Part shown: positions 1 through 5,605 of the stretch, in pieces
Position numbering within the stretch: position 1 is the first letter of the stretch
Layout of the letters: each line of letters opens with the position of its first letter
From: Bacillota bacterium
GTDB taxonomy: Bacteria; Bacillota; Clostridia; Peptostreptococcales; Anaerovoracaceae
Assembly (NCBI GenBank): GCA_016282655.1
Contig: JAEELK010000006.1
Location: 1-8,086, forward strand
Direction of reading: 5' to 3'
DNA length: 8,086 bases
Program-made: the position numbers and the translations under genes
Notes under the pieces: model-generated
Seen by the model: the letters and a program-made list of their open reading frames with translations, nothing else
What the model was told of the DNA's origin: nothing
Database searches by the model: none

Positions 1-613
1 CGCCGAATTCGGCGTGGAAACGCTGCCGGTCAAATGCGACATCACGGACACCGAAGGCGTCAACGCCATGGTGGATACCGTTCTGGCCAAGTTCGGCCGC
101 GTCGATATCCTGGTCAACAACGCCGGCACCGGCGCCGTCGCCCCGGCGGAAGACATCACGGACGAGCAGTTCTCTCACGAGTTTGAGATCGACCTCTTCG
201 GCACCTTCAAGGTCGCCAGAGCGGTGGCCAAGAAAGCCATGATCCCCGCCAAGTACGGCCGGATCGTCAACATCGCTTCCATGTACGGCCTCGTCGGCAA
301 CAAGATCCTCGGCTCCGCGCCGTATCACGCCGCGAAGGGCGGCGTGGTCAACCTGACCCGCGCGCTGGCCGCGGAGTGGGGCAAGTACGGCATCACCGTC
401 AACGCCATCTGCCCGGGCTATTTCTACACCGATCTGACCAGAGACACGCTGAACAGCGATTTCTTCCAGCAGAACGCCAAGACCATGATCCCCGAAGAGC
501 GCTACGGAAACGAAGGCGAACTGGACAGCGCCGTCATCTTCCTCTCCGCGCCGGCTTCCAGCTACGTCAACGGCGTTCCCGTCCCCGTGGACGGCGGCTA
601 CACCTGCATGTAA
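1..613 (+). CDS. SDR family oxidoreductase, 5'-truncated by window edge
   Basis: Classical short-chain dehydrogenase/reductase, an NAD(P)-dependent enzyme expected to interconvert an alcohol and a ketone in the cytoplasm. The frame is open from base 2 with no start, so the N-terminal TGxxxGxG cofactor motif lies outside the window; the GTG at 14 is internal. Visible motifs are NNAG (116-127), the catalytic Ser (codon 278-280), and Tyr and Lys of YxxxK (codons 323-325 and 335-337), followed by the NAICPGYFYTDLT segment and the C-terminal VDGG. Ser and Tyr are 15 residues apart, not the usual 13, so there is a two-residue insertion before the Tyr that the next gene shares. About 203 residues are present of a usual 250-260. 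The tandem relation with the SDR at 722 suggests one operon. FabG-like, gluconate 5-dehydrogenase-like or steroid/bile-acid dehydrogenase roles are all possible; the substrate cannot be assigned. Confidence 0.93.
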   Translation, partial: AEFGVETLPVKCDITDTEGVNAMVDTVLAKFGRVDILVNNAGTGAVAPAEDITDEQFSHEFEIDLFGTFKVARAVAKKAMIPAKYGRIVNIASMYGLVGNKILGSAPYHAAKGGVVNLTRALAAEWGKYGITVNAICPGYFYTDLTRDTLNSDFFQQNAKTMIPEERYGNEGELDSAVIFLSAPASSYVNGVPVPVDGGYTCM

Positions 614-678
614 GAGCGCGAACGCGCGGTATTTGAACGCACATCCGAGGGTTTGACATAAGGGCACGTATCACCGAG

Positions 679-694
679 CGCGGCCGCGGCCGCG
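679..694. repeat. 16-bp perfect GC palindrome between the two SDR genes
   Basis: CGCGGCCGCGGCCGCG is its own reverse complement and lies in the 108-bp gap between the two SDR genes, just before the ribosome binding site of the second. Its bases 680-694 recur exactly at 3033-3047 inside the acyl-CoA synthetase gene. As RNA it could fold on itself near the leader of the second SDR. There is no T tract, so it is not a normal terminator. Role unknown; in a GC-rich genome it may be simple-sequence expansion. Confidence 0.5.
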
Positions 695-721
695 GGAATC
701 GTTCCAAAGGAGGAAAACGAA

Positions 722-1489
722 ATGAGTGGACTTTTTGATCTGAGCGGAAAGATCGCAATGGTGACCGGCGCTTCGTCCGGTTTGGGAAGACAGTTCTCTC
801 TGGCGCTGGCCAGACAGGGCGCCAACGTGGCGATCCTGGCAAGAAGGCTGGAAAAACTGAACGCGGTGAAAGCAGAGATCGAAGCGCTTGGCGTGAAGTG
901 CCTGCCCGTGCAGTGCGACGTCACTGACAACGAGCAGATCAAGAGCGCCGTGGCCCAGATCGTCGAGACCTTCGGGCGCATCGACATCCTCTGCGACAAC
1001 GCGGGCATCGGCCTCTTTGCCCCGGCGGAGAGCGAGTCGGACGAGATCTGGGATTCCATGATCAAAACGAACCTCAGCGCCGTGTTCTACGTGGCGCGCG
1101 AGGTCGGCAAGCAGATGGTGAAGCAGAACTACGGCAAGATCATCCTGACCGGCTCCATCCACAGCAGCGTGGCCATGACGGGCCTGCCGCTGAACGCCTA
1201 CTGCACCACAAAGGGCGGCGTGCGGATGATGGCCAAGGCGCTTGCGACCGAGTGGGCCAAATACAACATCACGGTCAACGCCATCGGCCCCGCGTACTTC
1301 GAGAGCGAGATGACGCAGTCCGTGATCGGAGACGAGGCCTTCCAGCAGGTCGTCAAGACTTACTGCCCGATGGGCCGCGTAGGCAAGCAGGGCGAGCTCG
1401 ACGGCGCGATCGTTTACTTCGCGTCCGACGCTTCCAGCTACACCACCGGACAGCTCCTGTCCATCGACGGCGGCTGGACCGCGATCTAA
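722..1489 (+). CDS. SDR family oxidoreductase, complete (255 aa)
   Basis: Complete classical SDR, probably an NAD(P)(H)-dependent alcohol/ketone oxidoreductase of the cytoplasm. The start is ATG 722, preceded by AAAGGAGG at 706-713 with an 8-base spacer. The cofactor motif TGASSGLG is at residues 15-22, and an Arg pair (LARR) after the second strand favours NADP(H), which is an inference. Catalytic residues are Ser145, Tyr160 and Lys164, and VTVNAIGP-like and IDGGW segments close the fold. Two oddities are visible: the NNAG motif reads DNAG (residues 92-95), and Ser to Tyr is 15 residues rather than 13, as in the upstream SDR. The two proteins share many segments (EWxKYxITVNAI, GELD, ASSY) and look like diverged tandem paralogues. 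The gene ends just before a strong terminator, so it is probably the last gene of its operon. The substrate is unknown; gluconate 5-dehydrogenase-like and FabG-like assignments are the main alternatives. Confidence 0.94.
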   Translation: MSGLFDLSGKIAMVTGASSGLGRQFSLALARQGANVAILARRLEKLNAVKAEIEALGVKCLPVQCDVTDNEQIKSAVAQIVETFGRIDILCDNAGIGLFAPAESESDEIWDSMIKTNLSAVFYVAREVGKQMVKQNYGKIILTGSIHSSVAMTGLPLNAYCTTKGGVRMMAKALATEWAKYNITVNAIGPAYFESEMTQSVIGDEAFQQVVKTYCPMGRVGKQGELDGAIVYFASDASSYTTGQLLSIDGGWTAI

Positions 1490-1519
1490 AACACGCAGCG
1501 CAGCAGCGTTGTTCATGAA

Positions 1520-1558
1520 GACCGGCGCGGCCTTTGCAGGCCGCGCCGGTCTCTATTT
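1520..1558 (+). terminator. Rho-independent terminator of the SDR operon
   Basis: A perfect 14-bp GC-rich stem (1520-1533 pairing with 1538-1551) with a TTGC tetraloop is followed by TCTATTTT. It lies 30 bases after the stop of the second SDR gene. On the opposite strand no T tract follows the stem, so it should act mainly on plus-strand transcripts. Confidence 0.92.
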
Positions 1559-1575
1559 TGTGCATGTTAGAGGCG

Positions 1576-1592
1576 CCGGACGGATCGTCCGG
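1576..1592 (-). other. Small hairpin just after the BFD-like gene
   Basis: CCGGACG (1576-1582) and CGTCCGG (1586-1592) form a 7-bp stem with a 3-base loop, directly downstream of the TGA of the minus-strand BFD-like gene. It may end or stabilise that transcript, but no T tract follows on the minus strand, so a terminator role is weakly supported. Confidence 0.35.
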
Positions 1593-1594
1593 GA

Positions 1595-1816
1595 TCAGCA
1601 GAGCCCGGTTTTAGCGTCCAGGTACTCTTTTATGAGCAGGGCGATGTCCTGGCTGCAGCATCTGCCTTTCGGATTCAGCTCCTTGCATCTGCAGCTGCTG
1701 CAGGCGCCGGTCATGCGTTTGATGTCAGACAGGGTCCGGGCGCCCTGCTCCAAGGCGGTGATGATCTCGCCCTTGCTCACGCGGTCGCAGTAGCATACCA
1801 GTTCGTGATCTTCCAT
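1595..1816 (-). CDS. BFD-like [2Fe-2S]-binding protein (73 aa)
   Basis: Small protein resembling the bacterioferritin-associated ferredoxin (BFD) domain, expected to bind one [2Fe-2S] cluster in the cytoplasm. The cluster ligands fit CxC-x28-CxxC: Cys8 and Cys10 in VCYCDRVS, then Cys39 and Cys42 in GACSSC. The E. coli Bfd pattern is nearly the same but with a slightly longer middle. Four further cysteines (44, 53, 54, and the C-terminal residue 73) are unusual for so small a protein. ATG 1816 is preferred over the GTG at 1837 because AAAGGAG (1823-1829) sits 6 bases before it. It lies 61 bases downstream of the DUF1836 gene on the same strand and is probably co-transcribed with it. No bacterioferritin or oxidoreductase partner is next to it, so its partner is unknown. 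It could be a free-standing electron-transfer or Fe-S assembly adaptor. Confidence 0.85.
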   Translation of the reverse strand: MEDHELVCYCDRVSKGEIITALEQGARTLSDIKRMTGACSSCRCKELNPKGRCCSQDIALLIKEYLDAKTGLC

Positions 1817-1849
1817 GGCTCTCTCCTTTCCTTCCACTGCATAGCGCGG

Positions 1850-1871
1850 CGCACGATCGCCGGATCGCGCG
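1850..1871 (-). other. Intercistronic hairpin between DUF1836 and BFD-like genes
   Basis: On the minus-strand transcript, bases corresponding to 1871-1863 pair with 1858-1850 as a 9-bp stem with one G-U pair and a CGGC loop. It lies between the stop of the DUF1836 gene and the ribosome binding site of the BFD-like gene. There is no T tract, so it may be a processing or stability element rather than a terminator. Low confidence that it is functional. Confidence 0.35.
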
Positions 1872-1877
1872 TTTCGC

Positions 1878-2393
1878 CTAGGCCTTAGCCTCCGGATCCG
1901 TCAGCCGGTCCAGATAACTGCGGACGTAGTATTTGCAGGCAAGAGAGAGCGCGAAGTTGTCCATCAGGTATTTGGCGTCCGGCTCCTGCGCGTTCTTCGT
2001 CTCCGCGGCGATGCGCCCGTGGAAGACCGCCGTGAAGGAGTCCTCGACGGTGCCGCAGAAGTTGTCGTAGGCGCGCGAAAGGCTGTTCTCGTTCAGCTGC
2101 CGCGCGGCGGCGATCAGGCGGCCGATCTCCTCGGTGGAGTGGTTCCCTTTCAGGATGTAGAGCACGATGATCATGGCCAGAGAATACTTGTCGTACTGCT
2201 TCTTGACCGGCGCCGGCACGATCTTTGCCTTCACGTAGTTGTTGATCATGTTCTTCGTGATGGGCTGCGCGCCGAAATCCTCCGTGAAAACGGCCAGCGC
2301 GCTGTTGATGTAGGTGATGAGCTGGTCCATATACAGACGGACGTCCGGCAGTTCTTTCCAGCGCGGGATGTGAAATGTGGCCTCTGATCTCAT
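1878..2393 (-). CDS. DUF1836 domain protein, probable DNA-binding regulator (171 aa)
   Basis: Matches the DUF1836 family of Firmicutes by its characteristic pattern. Residues about 45-62 (ITKNMINNYVKAKIVPAP) look like a MerR-type helix-turn-helix. They are followed by the KKQYDKYSLAMIIVLYILKG segment (64-83) and a helical C-terminal half that may serve in dimerisation or sensing. From memory, the family member YkrK of Bacillus subtilis represses htpX by binding an inverted repeat, which supports a transcription-factor role here. The ATG at 2393 has AAAGGA (2401-2406) with a 7-base spacer. It is transcribed divergently from the acyl-CoA synthetase across a 132-bp AT-rich gap and is followed by the BFD-like gene. 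No ligand-binding signature is recognised. Control of the divergent synthetase gene, of itself, or both is an inference from position. Confidence 0.85.
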   Translation of the reverse strand: MRSEATFHIPRWKELPDVRLYMDQLITYINSALAVFTEDFGAQPITKNMINNYVKAKIVPAPVKKQYDKYSLAMIIVLYILKGNHSTEEIGRLIAAARQLNENSLSRAYDNFCGTVEDSFTAVFHGRIAAETKNAQEPDAKYLMDNFALSLACKYYVRSYLDRLTDPEAKA

Positions 2394-2419
2394 GACTCGG
2401 TCCTTTCCGATTTTTCTAT

Positions 2420-2447
2420 ATCATACCACATCGTGAAAATAAATCAA
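2420..2447 (-). promoter_or_regulatory. Predicted sigma-A promoter of the DUF1836 gene
   Basis: Read on the minus strand, TTGATT (2447-2442) and TATGAT (2425-2420) are separated by 16 bases. They match TTGACA in four and TATAAT in five of six positions. The predicted transcript start lies near 2413, leaving a leader of about 20 bases with the ribosome binding site at 2406-2401. Confidence 0.6.
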
Positions 2448-2450
2448 CAC

Positions 2451-2479
2451 TTGACAGCGTATCATAAACCGTATAACAT
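2451..2479 (+). promoter_or_regulatory. Predicted sigma-A promoter of the acyl-CoA synthetase gene
   Basis: A perfect TTGACA (2451-2456) is followed by TATAAC (2472-2477) at 15 bases, or TAACAT (2474-2479) at 17 bases. The -35 box is 3 bp from the -35 box of the divergent promoter. Three GTAT units (starting at 2459, 2471 and 2481) run through the spacer and start region. Confidence 0.65.
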
Positions 2480-2493
2480 AGTATCAAATACTA
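2479..2493. promoter_or_regulatory. Operator-like inverted repeat at the synthetase promoter
   Basis: TAGTAT (2479-2484) and ATACTA (2488-2493) form a perfect 6-bp inverted repeat around CAA. It overlaps the predicted transcription start of the acyl-CoA synthetase gene, a usual place for a repressor site. The divergent DUF1836 protein is the natural candidate binder, by inference only. It could also be chance in an AT-rich gap. Confidence 0.4.
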
Positions 2494-2525
2494 CATGATA
2501 TGGCTTGAACAACAACGGAGGCAAG

Positions 2526-4358
2526 ATGAGTTACGAAAGATACGCAGATGATTTTATCCGGCAGATGAACGCGGTGCGCGATCCTCAGATCGTGGACCGG
2601 AGCGGAACACCGATCAACACGCTGAAGGAGATGCTGGAAGCGTCCACGCTCCGCGAACCGAAGCACACGGCGTTTTATCAGAAGTTCCCCGGGGACAAGG
2701 AATACACGGAGATCAGCTACGCGCAGACGCTGAAAGACGTCAACGCGCTCGGCACGGCGCTGCTCGCGCTCGGCCTGAAAGACAAGCGCGTGGCCGTCAT
2801 CGGGGAGAACGGCTATCACTGGGCCATCTCCTATCTCGCGACCACCTGTGGCGTGGGCGTGATCGTTCCGCTGGACAAGGAACTGAGCAAAGGCGAACTG
2901 CTGCAGCTGCTGGAGAACGCGGAAGCGTCCTGCGTGATCTTCGCCCCCAAGTTCCGCGAGATCTTCGCGGAGCATGCGCGCAGCTGCGGCAGAGAGCTGC
3001 TGCTCGTGGAGACGGGCGGCAGGGGAGAGCGGGCGGCCGCGGCCGCGCTTCCTGCGGCTTCCGCGGAGGGGACCATCGCGGTCCCGGCCGGCGCGGTGCT
3101 GCGCCTGGAAGACCTGATCGCTTACGGCAGCGAGCGCATCGCCGCCGGAGATCATTCGTACCTCAAGGCGGAGGTCGATCCGGAGGCCATGAGCGTGCTC
3201 CTCTTCACCTCCGGCACCACCGGCATCGCGAAAGGCGTGATGCTCTCCCAGAAGAACCTCTGCGTCGTGCTCATGAGCGCTTCCTTCGTGATGCCCATCG
3301 GCCCGCAGGACCTCTTCTTCAGCGTCCTGCCCGCGCATCACATCTACGAAGGCTGCTGCGGCTTCCTGCTGCCGCTCTACCGCGGCGCGAGCATCGGCTA
3401 CTGCGAAGGCCTGAAATACATCCAGAAGAACCTGCAGGAACTGCATCCCACCTTCTTCCTGGGCGTGCCGCTCATCTTTGAGAAGCTCTACAACGCCATC
3501 TGGAAGAACATCCGGAAAAAGGGCAAGGAGGAGACCGTCCGCAAGCTGCTCCGCCTCAACCGGAAGACCCTGAAGATGGGCCTGAACCTGAGCAACGTCT
3601 TCCTGAAGGAGATCCTCGCGGTCTTCGGCGGCCGCATGCACATGCTGGTCTCCGGCGGCGCGGCCATCGATCCGGAGATCCTTCAGTTCTTCAACGATCT
3701 GGGCATCAACGCGGTGCAGGGCTACGGCCTCAGCGAATGCGCGCCTCTGGCCGCGGTCAACCCGGGCAAGCGCAGCGTCATGCGCAACGCTTCCGTGGGC
3801 TACATCATGCCGATGGACGAGGTGAAGATCCGCGACGCGGGCGAGGACGGCGTAGGCGAGATCTGCATCAAGGGCCCCAACGTCATGCTGGGCTACTACA
3901 AGATGCCGGAAGCCACCGCGGAGGCGCTGCAGGACGGCTGGTTCTGCTCCGGCGACCTGGGTTACGTGGAGGATAAATACATTTATATCACCGGCCGCAA
4001 GAAGAACGTCATCATCACGGCCAACGGGAAGAACGTCTATCCGGAAGAGCTGGAGTATTATCTGAGCCGCAGCCGCTTCATCGAGGAGTCCATGGTCTGG
4101 GCCAGGAACGACGAGGCGGGGCACAACTGCTCCATCGTGGCGACCGTGCGCCCGGACCGCGCCGAACTGCAGGAAACGCTGGGCCACGAGCCCTCGGAGG
4201 CGGAGACGGAGGAACTCATCCGCCGCGAGGTGGACGAGATCAACCAGGAGCAGCCGCTGTTCAAGCGCGTGGACAACGTGGTCATTCGTTCCGCGGAATT
4301 CGAGAAGAACAGCTCCAAAAAGATCCGGAGAAACGTGGAGAGCAACCGGCTGGCGTAG
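2526..4358 (+). CDS. Long-chain acyl-CoA synthetase, AMP-forming (610 aa)
   Basis: AMP-forming acyl-CoA synthetase of the ANL superfamily; it would activate a fatty acid with ATP to an acyl-adenylate and then the CoA thioester. Visible core motifs are the P-loop TSGTTGIAKG (228-237), the LPAHHIYEG segment typical of long-chain enzymes, GYGLSE (399-404), the SGDLG motif with Asp477, the hinge region GRKKN with Arg491, and the C-terminal SSKKIRR with the likely catalytic Lys599. The length is usual for FadD/FadD15-like enzymes. ATG 2526 is chosen because CGGAGG (2516-2521) precedes it by 4 bases; the in-frame TTG at 2505 has no ribosome binding site. An Ala/Pro-rich linker (about residues 165-190) interrupts the N-terminal domain and is encoded by GC repeats. 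The gene has its own promoter and terminator, so it is monocistronic. Chain-length preference cannot be read; medium-chain or aryl acids remain possible. Confidence 0.92.
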   Translation: MSYERYADDFIRQMNAVRDPQIVDRSGTPINTLKEMLEASTLREPKHTAFYQKFPGDKEYTEISYAQTLKDVNALGTALLALGLKDKRVAVIGENGYHWAISYLATTCGVGVIVPLDKELSKGELLQLLENAEASCVIFAPKFREIFAEHARSCGRELLLVETGGRGERAAAAALPAASAEGTIAVPAGAVLRLEDLIAYGSERIAAGDHSYLKAEVDPEAMSVLLFTSGTTGIAKGVMLSQKNLCVVLMSASFVMPIGPQDLFFSVLPAHHIYEGCCGFLLPLYRGASIGYCEGLKYIQKNLQELHPTFFLGVPLIFEKLYNAIWKNIRKKGKEETVRKLLRLNRKTLKMGLNLSNVFLKEILAVFGGRMHMLVSGGAAIDPEILQFFNDLGINAVQGYGLSECAPLAAVNPGKRSVMRNASVGYIMPMDEVKIRDAGEDGVGEICIKGPNVMLGYYKMPEATAEALQDGWFCSGDLGYVEDKYIYITGRKKNVIITANGKNVYPEELEYYLSRSRFIEESMVWARNDEAGHNCSIVATVRPDRAELQETLGHEPSEAETEELIRREVDEINQEQPLFKRVDNVVIRSAEFEKNSSKKIRRNVESNRLA

Positions 4359-4386
4359 CGCCCGCCGCCCGAAAGCCGCTCGTCTC

Positions 4387-4415
4387 AGGGGCGCCCGCGC
4401 AGGGCGCTCCTTTTT
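4387..4415 (+). terminator. Rho-independent terminator of the acyl-CoA synthetase gene
   Basis: A 10-bp stem with one G-T pair (4387-4396 with 4402-4411) closes a GCGCA loop and runs into TTTTT followed by ATT. It lies 28 bases after the stop and separates the synthetase from the pst operon. Confidence 0.88.
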
Positions 4416-4492
4416 ATTGTCTGAACGGCGAAGGAAAGAGATCATTTATTTATAAAATAGATTTCATATATCGCAGCATCCAAATATCTAAT

Positions 4493-4521
4493 TTAACAAT
4501 CGGCTGCGGAAACGCTATCAT
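4493..4521 (+). promoter_or_regulatory. Predicted promoter of the pst operon
   Basis: TTAACA (4493-4498) and TATCAT (4516-4521) are separated by 17 bases, each matching the sigma-A consensus in five of six positions, in an AT-rich stretch (about 4440-4550). The predicted start is near 4528. TTAACA is also one unit of the PhoP-binding repeat known from Bacillus, but I see no second unit at the expected spacing. PhoP control is therefore not shown. Confidence 0.6.
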
Positions 4522-4564
4522 AATAAACGACCTATCACTTATCCCTTTGCATTGGAGGAAAATC

Positions 4565-5494
4565 ATGAAAAAACTGCTTGTTGTATTATTGGCTCTTATG
4601 ATGGTCCTGTCCCTTGCGGCCTGCGGCCAGAAAGCGGAACCCGCCGCGACTGAGAGCGAGCCTGCGGAAGAAGCGTTCCAGTCTTCCATCCTGTTCTGCG
4701 GCTCCACGTCCCTGTATCCCATCATGTCCTCGCTGGCATCCTCCTTCACTTCCAAATATGAGAAGTGGAGCGACGTCGACGCCTCTTTCCCGGACGCCAA
4801 CGTCTCCATCTACGTGGCCCCCGGCGGCAGCGGCGTAGGCGTTTCCGCGGCGGTAGACGGCACGGCGGACTTCGGCATGCTCGCGCGCGCCATCAAAGAT
4901 TCCGAGAAGGAAGCCCTCGGTGAGAACTACAGCGAGTACATCGTGGCCCGCGACGCCCTCACCGTCTCTGTCAACGCGTCCAATCCCATCTGCGGCCTCA
5001 TGGACGACATGAGCGCCGATCTCATCCGCCAGATCTTTGCCGGCGAGATCAGCACCTGGGATCAGGTGGACGCTTCTCTGCCCGCGGAGGCCATCAACGT
5101 TTACATCCGCGACCTCTCCGGCGGCGCGTATGAAGTGTTCCAGAAGGCCATCATGGGCGACAGCCAGGTGACGGATGCCGCCACCCAGAGCGCTTCCATG
5201 ACGGAGCTCGCCACCAACATCGCCGGCGATCCCTGGGGCATCGGCTATGCTGGCTTCGGCGCCTACAACAAGGCGAACGCCAACGGCCAGGTCCTCTCCG
5301 CCATGAAGGTGGACGGCGTGGAAGCCAACGAGGCCAACATCATCAGCGGCGAGTACAAGGTACAGCGCCCCGTCATGTTCGTCACCGGCGATCCCATCTC
5401 CCCCTCCGAGCAGGCTTTCATCGACTACATCTTCTCCGAGACCGGATACGACGTGGTCGTCGCCAACGGATATATCCCGGCGTTCAACAAATAA
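4565..5494 (+). CDS. pstS: PstS-like phosphate-binding lipoprotein of ABC transporter (309 aa)
   Basis: Substrate-binding lipoprotein anchored on the outer face of the membrane, delivering an anion (expected phosphate) to PstCA. Residues 1-20 are a lipoprotein signal (MKK, hydrophobic core, lipobox LAAC with Cys20), followed by an acidic Ala/Glu-rich spacer. Ligand loops include GSTS (46-49), PGGSG (86-90), ADFGMLAR, and RDLSGGAYEVF (from Arg182). The first two are standard. The third lacks the usual Ser/Asp, and the fourth lacks the SGT of the usual RxxGSGT. ATG 4565 has GGAGG (4554-4558) with a 6-base spacer; the TTG at 4547 is upstream of the ribosome binding site. It is the first gene of the operon and is cut off from pstC by a terminator, a common way to produce the binding protein in excess. 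Assignment to the Pst type rests mostly on the downstream PstCAB; another oxyanion is possible. Confidence 0.9.
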   Translation: MKKLLVVLLALMMVLSLAACGQKAEPAATESEPAEEAFQSSILFCGSTSLYPIMSSLASSFTSKYEKWSDVDASFPDANVSIYVAPGGSGVGVSAAVDGTADFGMLARAIKDSEKEALGENYSEYIVARDALTVSVNASNPICGLMDDMSADLIRQIFAGEISTWDQVDASLPAEAINVYIRDLSGGAYEVFQKAIMGDSQVTDAATQSASMTELATNIAGDPWGIGYAGFGAYNKANANGQVLSAMKVDGVEANEANIISGEYKVQRPVMFVTGDPISPSEQAFIDYIFSETGYDVVVANGYIPAFNK

Positions 5495-5514
5495 CGCGCT
5501 CTGATCCTCCTTTC

Positions 5515-5551
5515 GGAATGCTGCCCCCCAAGCGCGGCAGCATTCCTTTTT
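5515..5551 (+). terminator. Terminator/attenuator between pstS and pstC
   Basis: An 11-bp perfect stem, GGAATGCTGCC (5515-5525) with GGCAGCATTCC (5536-5546), is followed by TTTTT. It lies 20 bases after the pstS stop. No convincing promoter is visible between it and pstC, so pstCAB is probably expressed by read-through at a lower level. Confidence 0.9.
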
Positions 5552-5605
5552 CTGTTATTTCAGCCGGCCTCGCGGCGCGGGGCGGCGTATCACGGAGCTG
5601 ACGGC

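Noticed and set aside
653..658. Perfect TTGACA between the SDR genes, as a possible promoter
   Set aside because: No TATAAT-like box at 15-19 bases downstream; that stretch is GC-rich, so an independent promoter is not supported.
679..694. GC palindromes as insertion-sequence ends or recombination sites
   Set aside because: No transposase, no target duplication, and the second copy lies inside an intact conserved gene.
671..1516. 281-codon open frame on the minus strand opposite the second SDR
   Set aside because: Codon-bias artefact; the plus strand has every SDR motif and a strong ribosome binding site.
1817..1837. GTG at 1837 as start of the BFD-like protein
   Set aside because: The AAAGGAG at 1823-1829 lies inside the extension and is well spaced for ATG 1816.
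2505..2525. TTG at 2505 as start of the acyl-CoA synthetase
   Set aside because: The ribosome binding site CGGAGG lies between this TTG and the ATG at 2526, so the ATG is the start.
2484..4445. 653-codon open frame on the minus strand opposite the acyl-CoA synthetase
   Set aside because: Its translation is a His/Arg/Asp/Val-rich composition with no family motif, as expected opposite a GC-biased gene; the plus strand carries all ANL motifs.
4440..4550. AT-rich stretch before pstS as a full PhoP box array
   Set aside because: Only one TTAACA-like unit is visible; no second unit at about 11-bp spacing.
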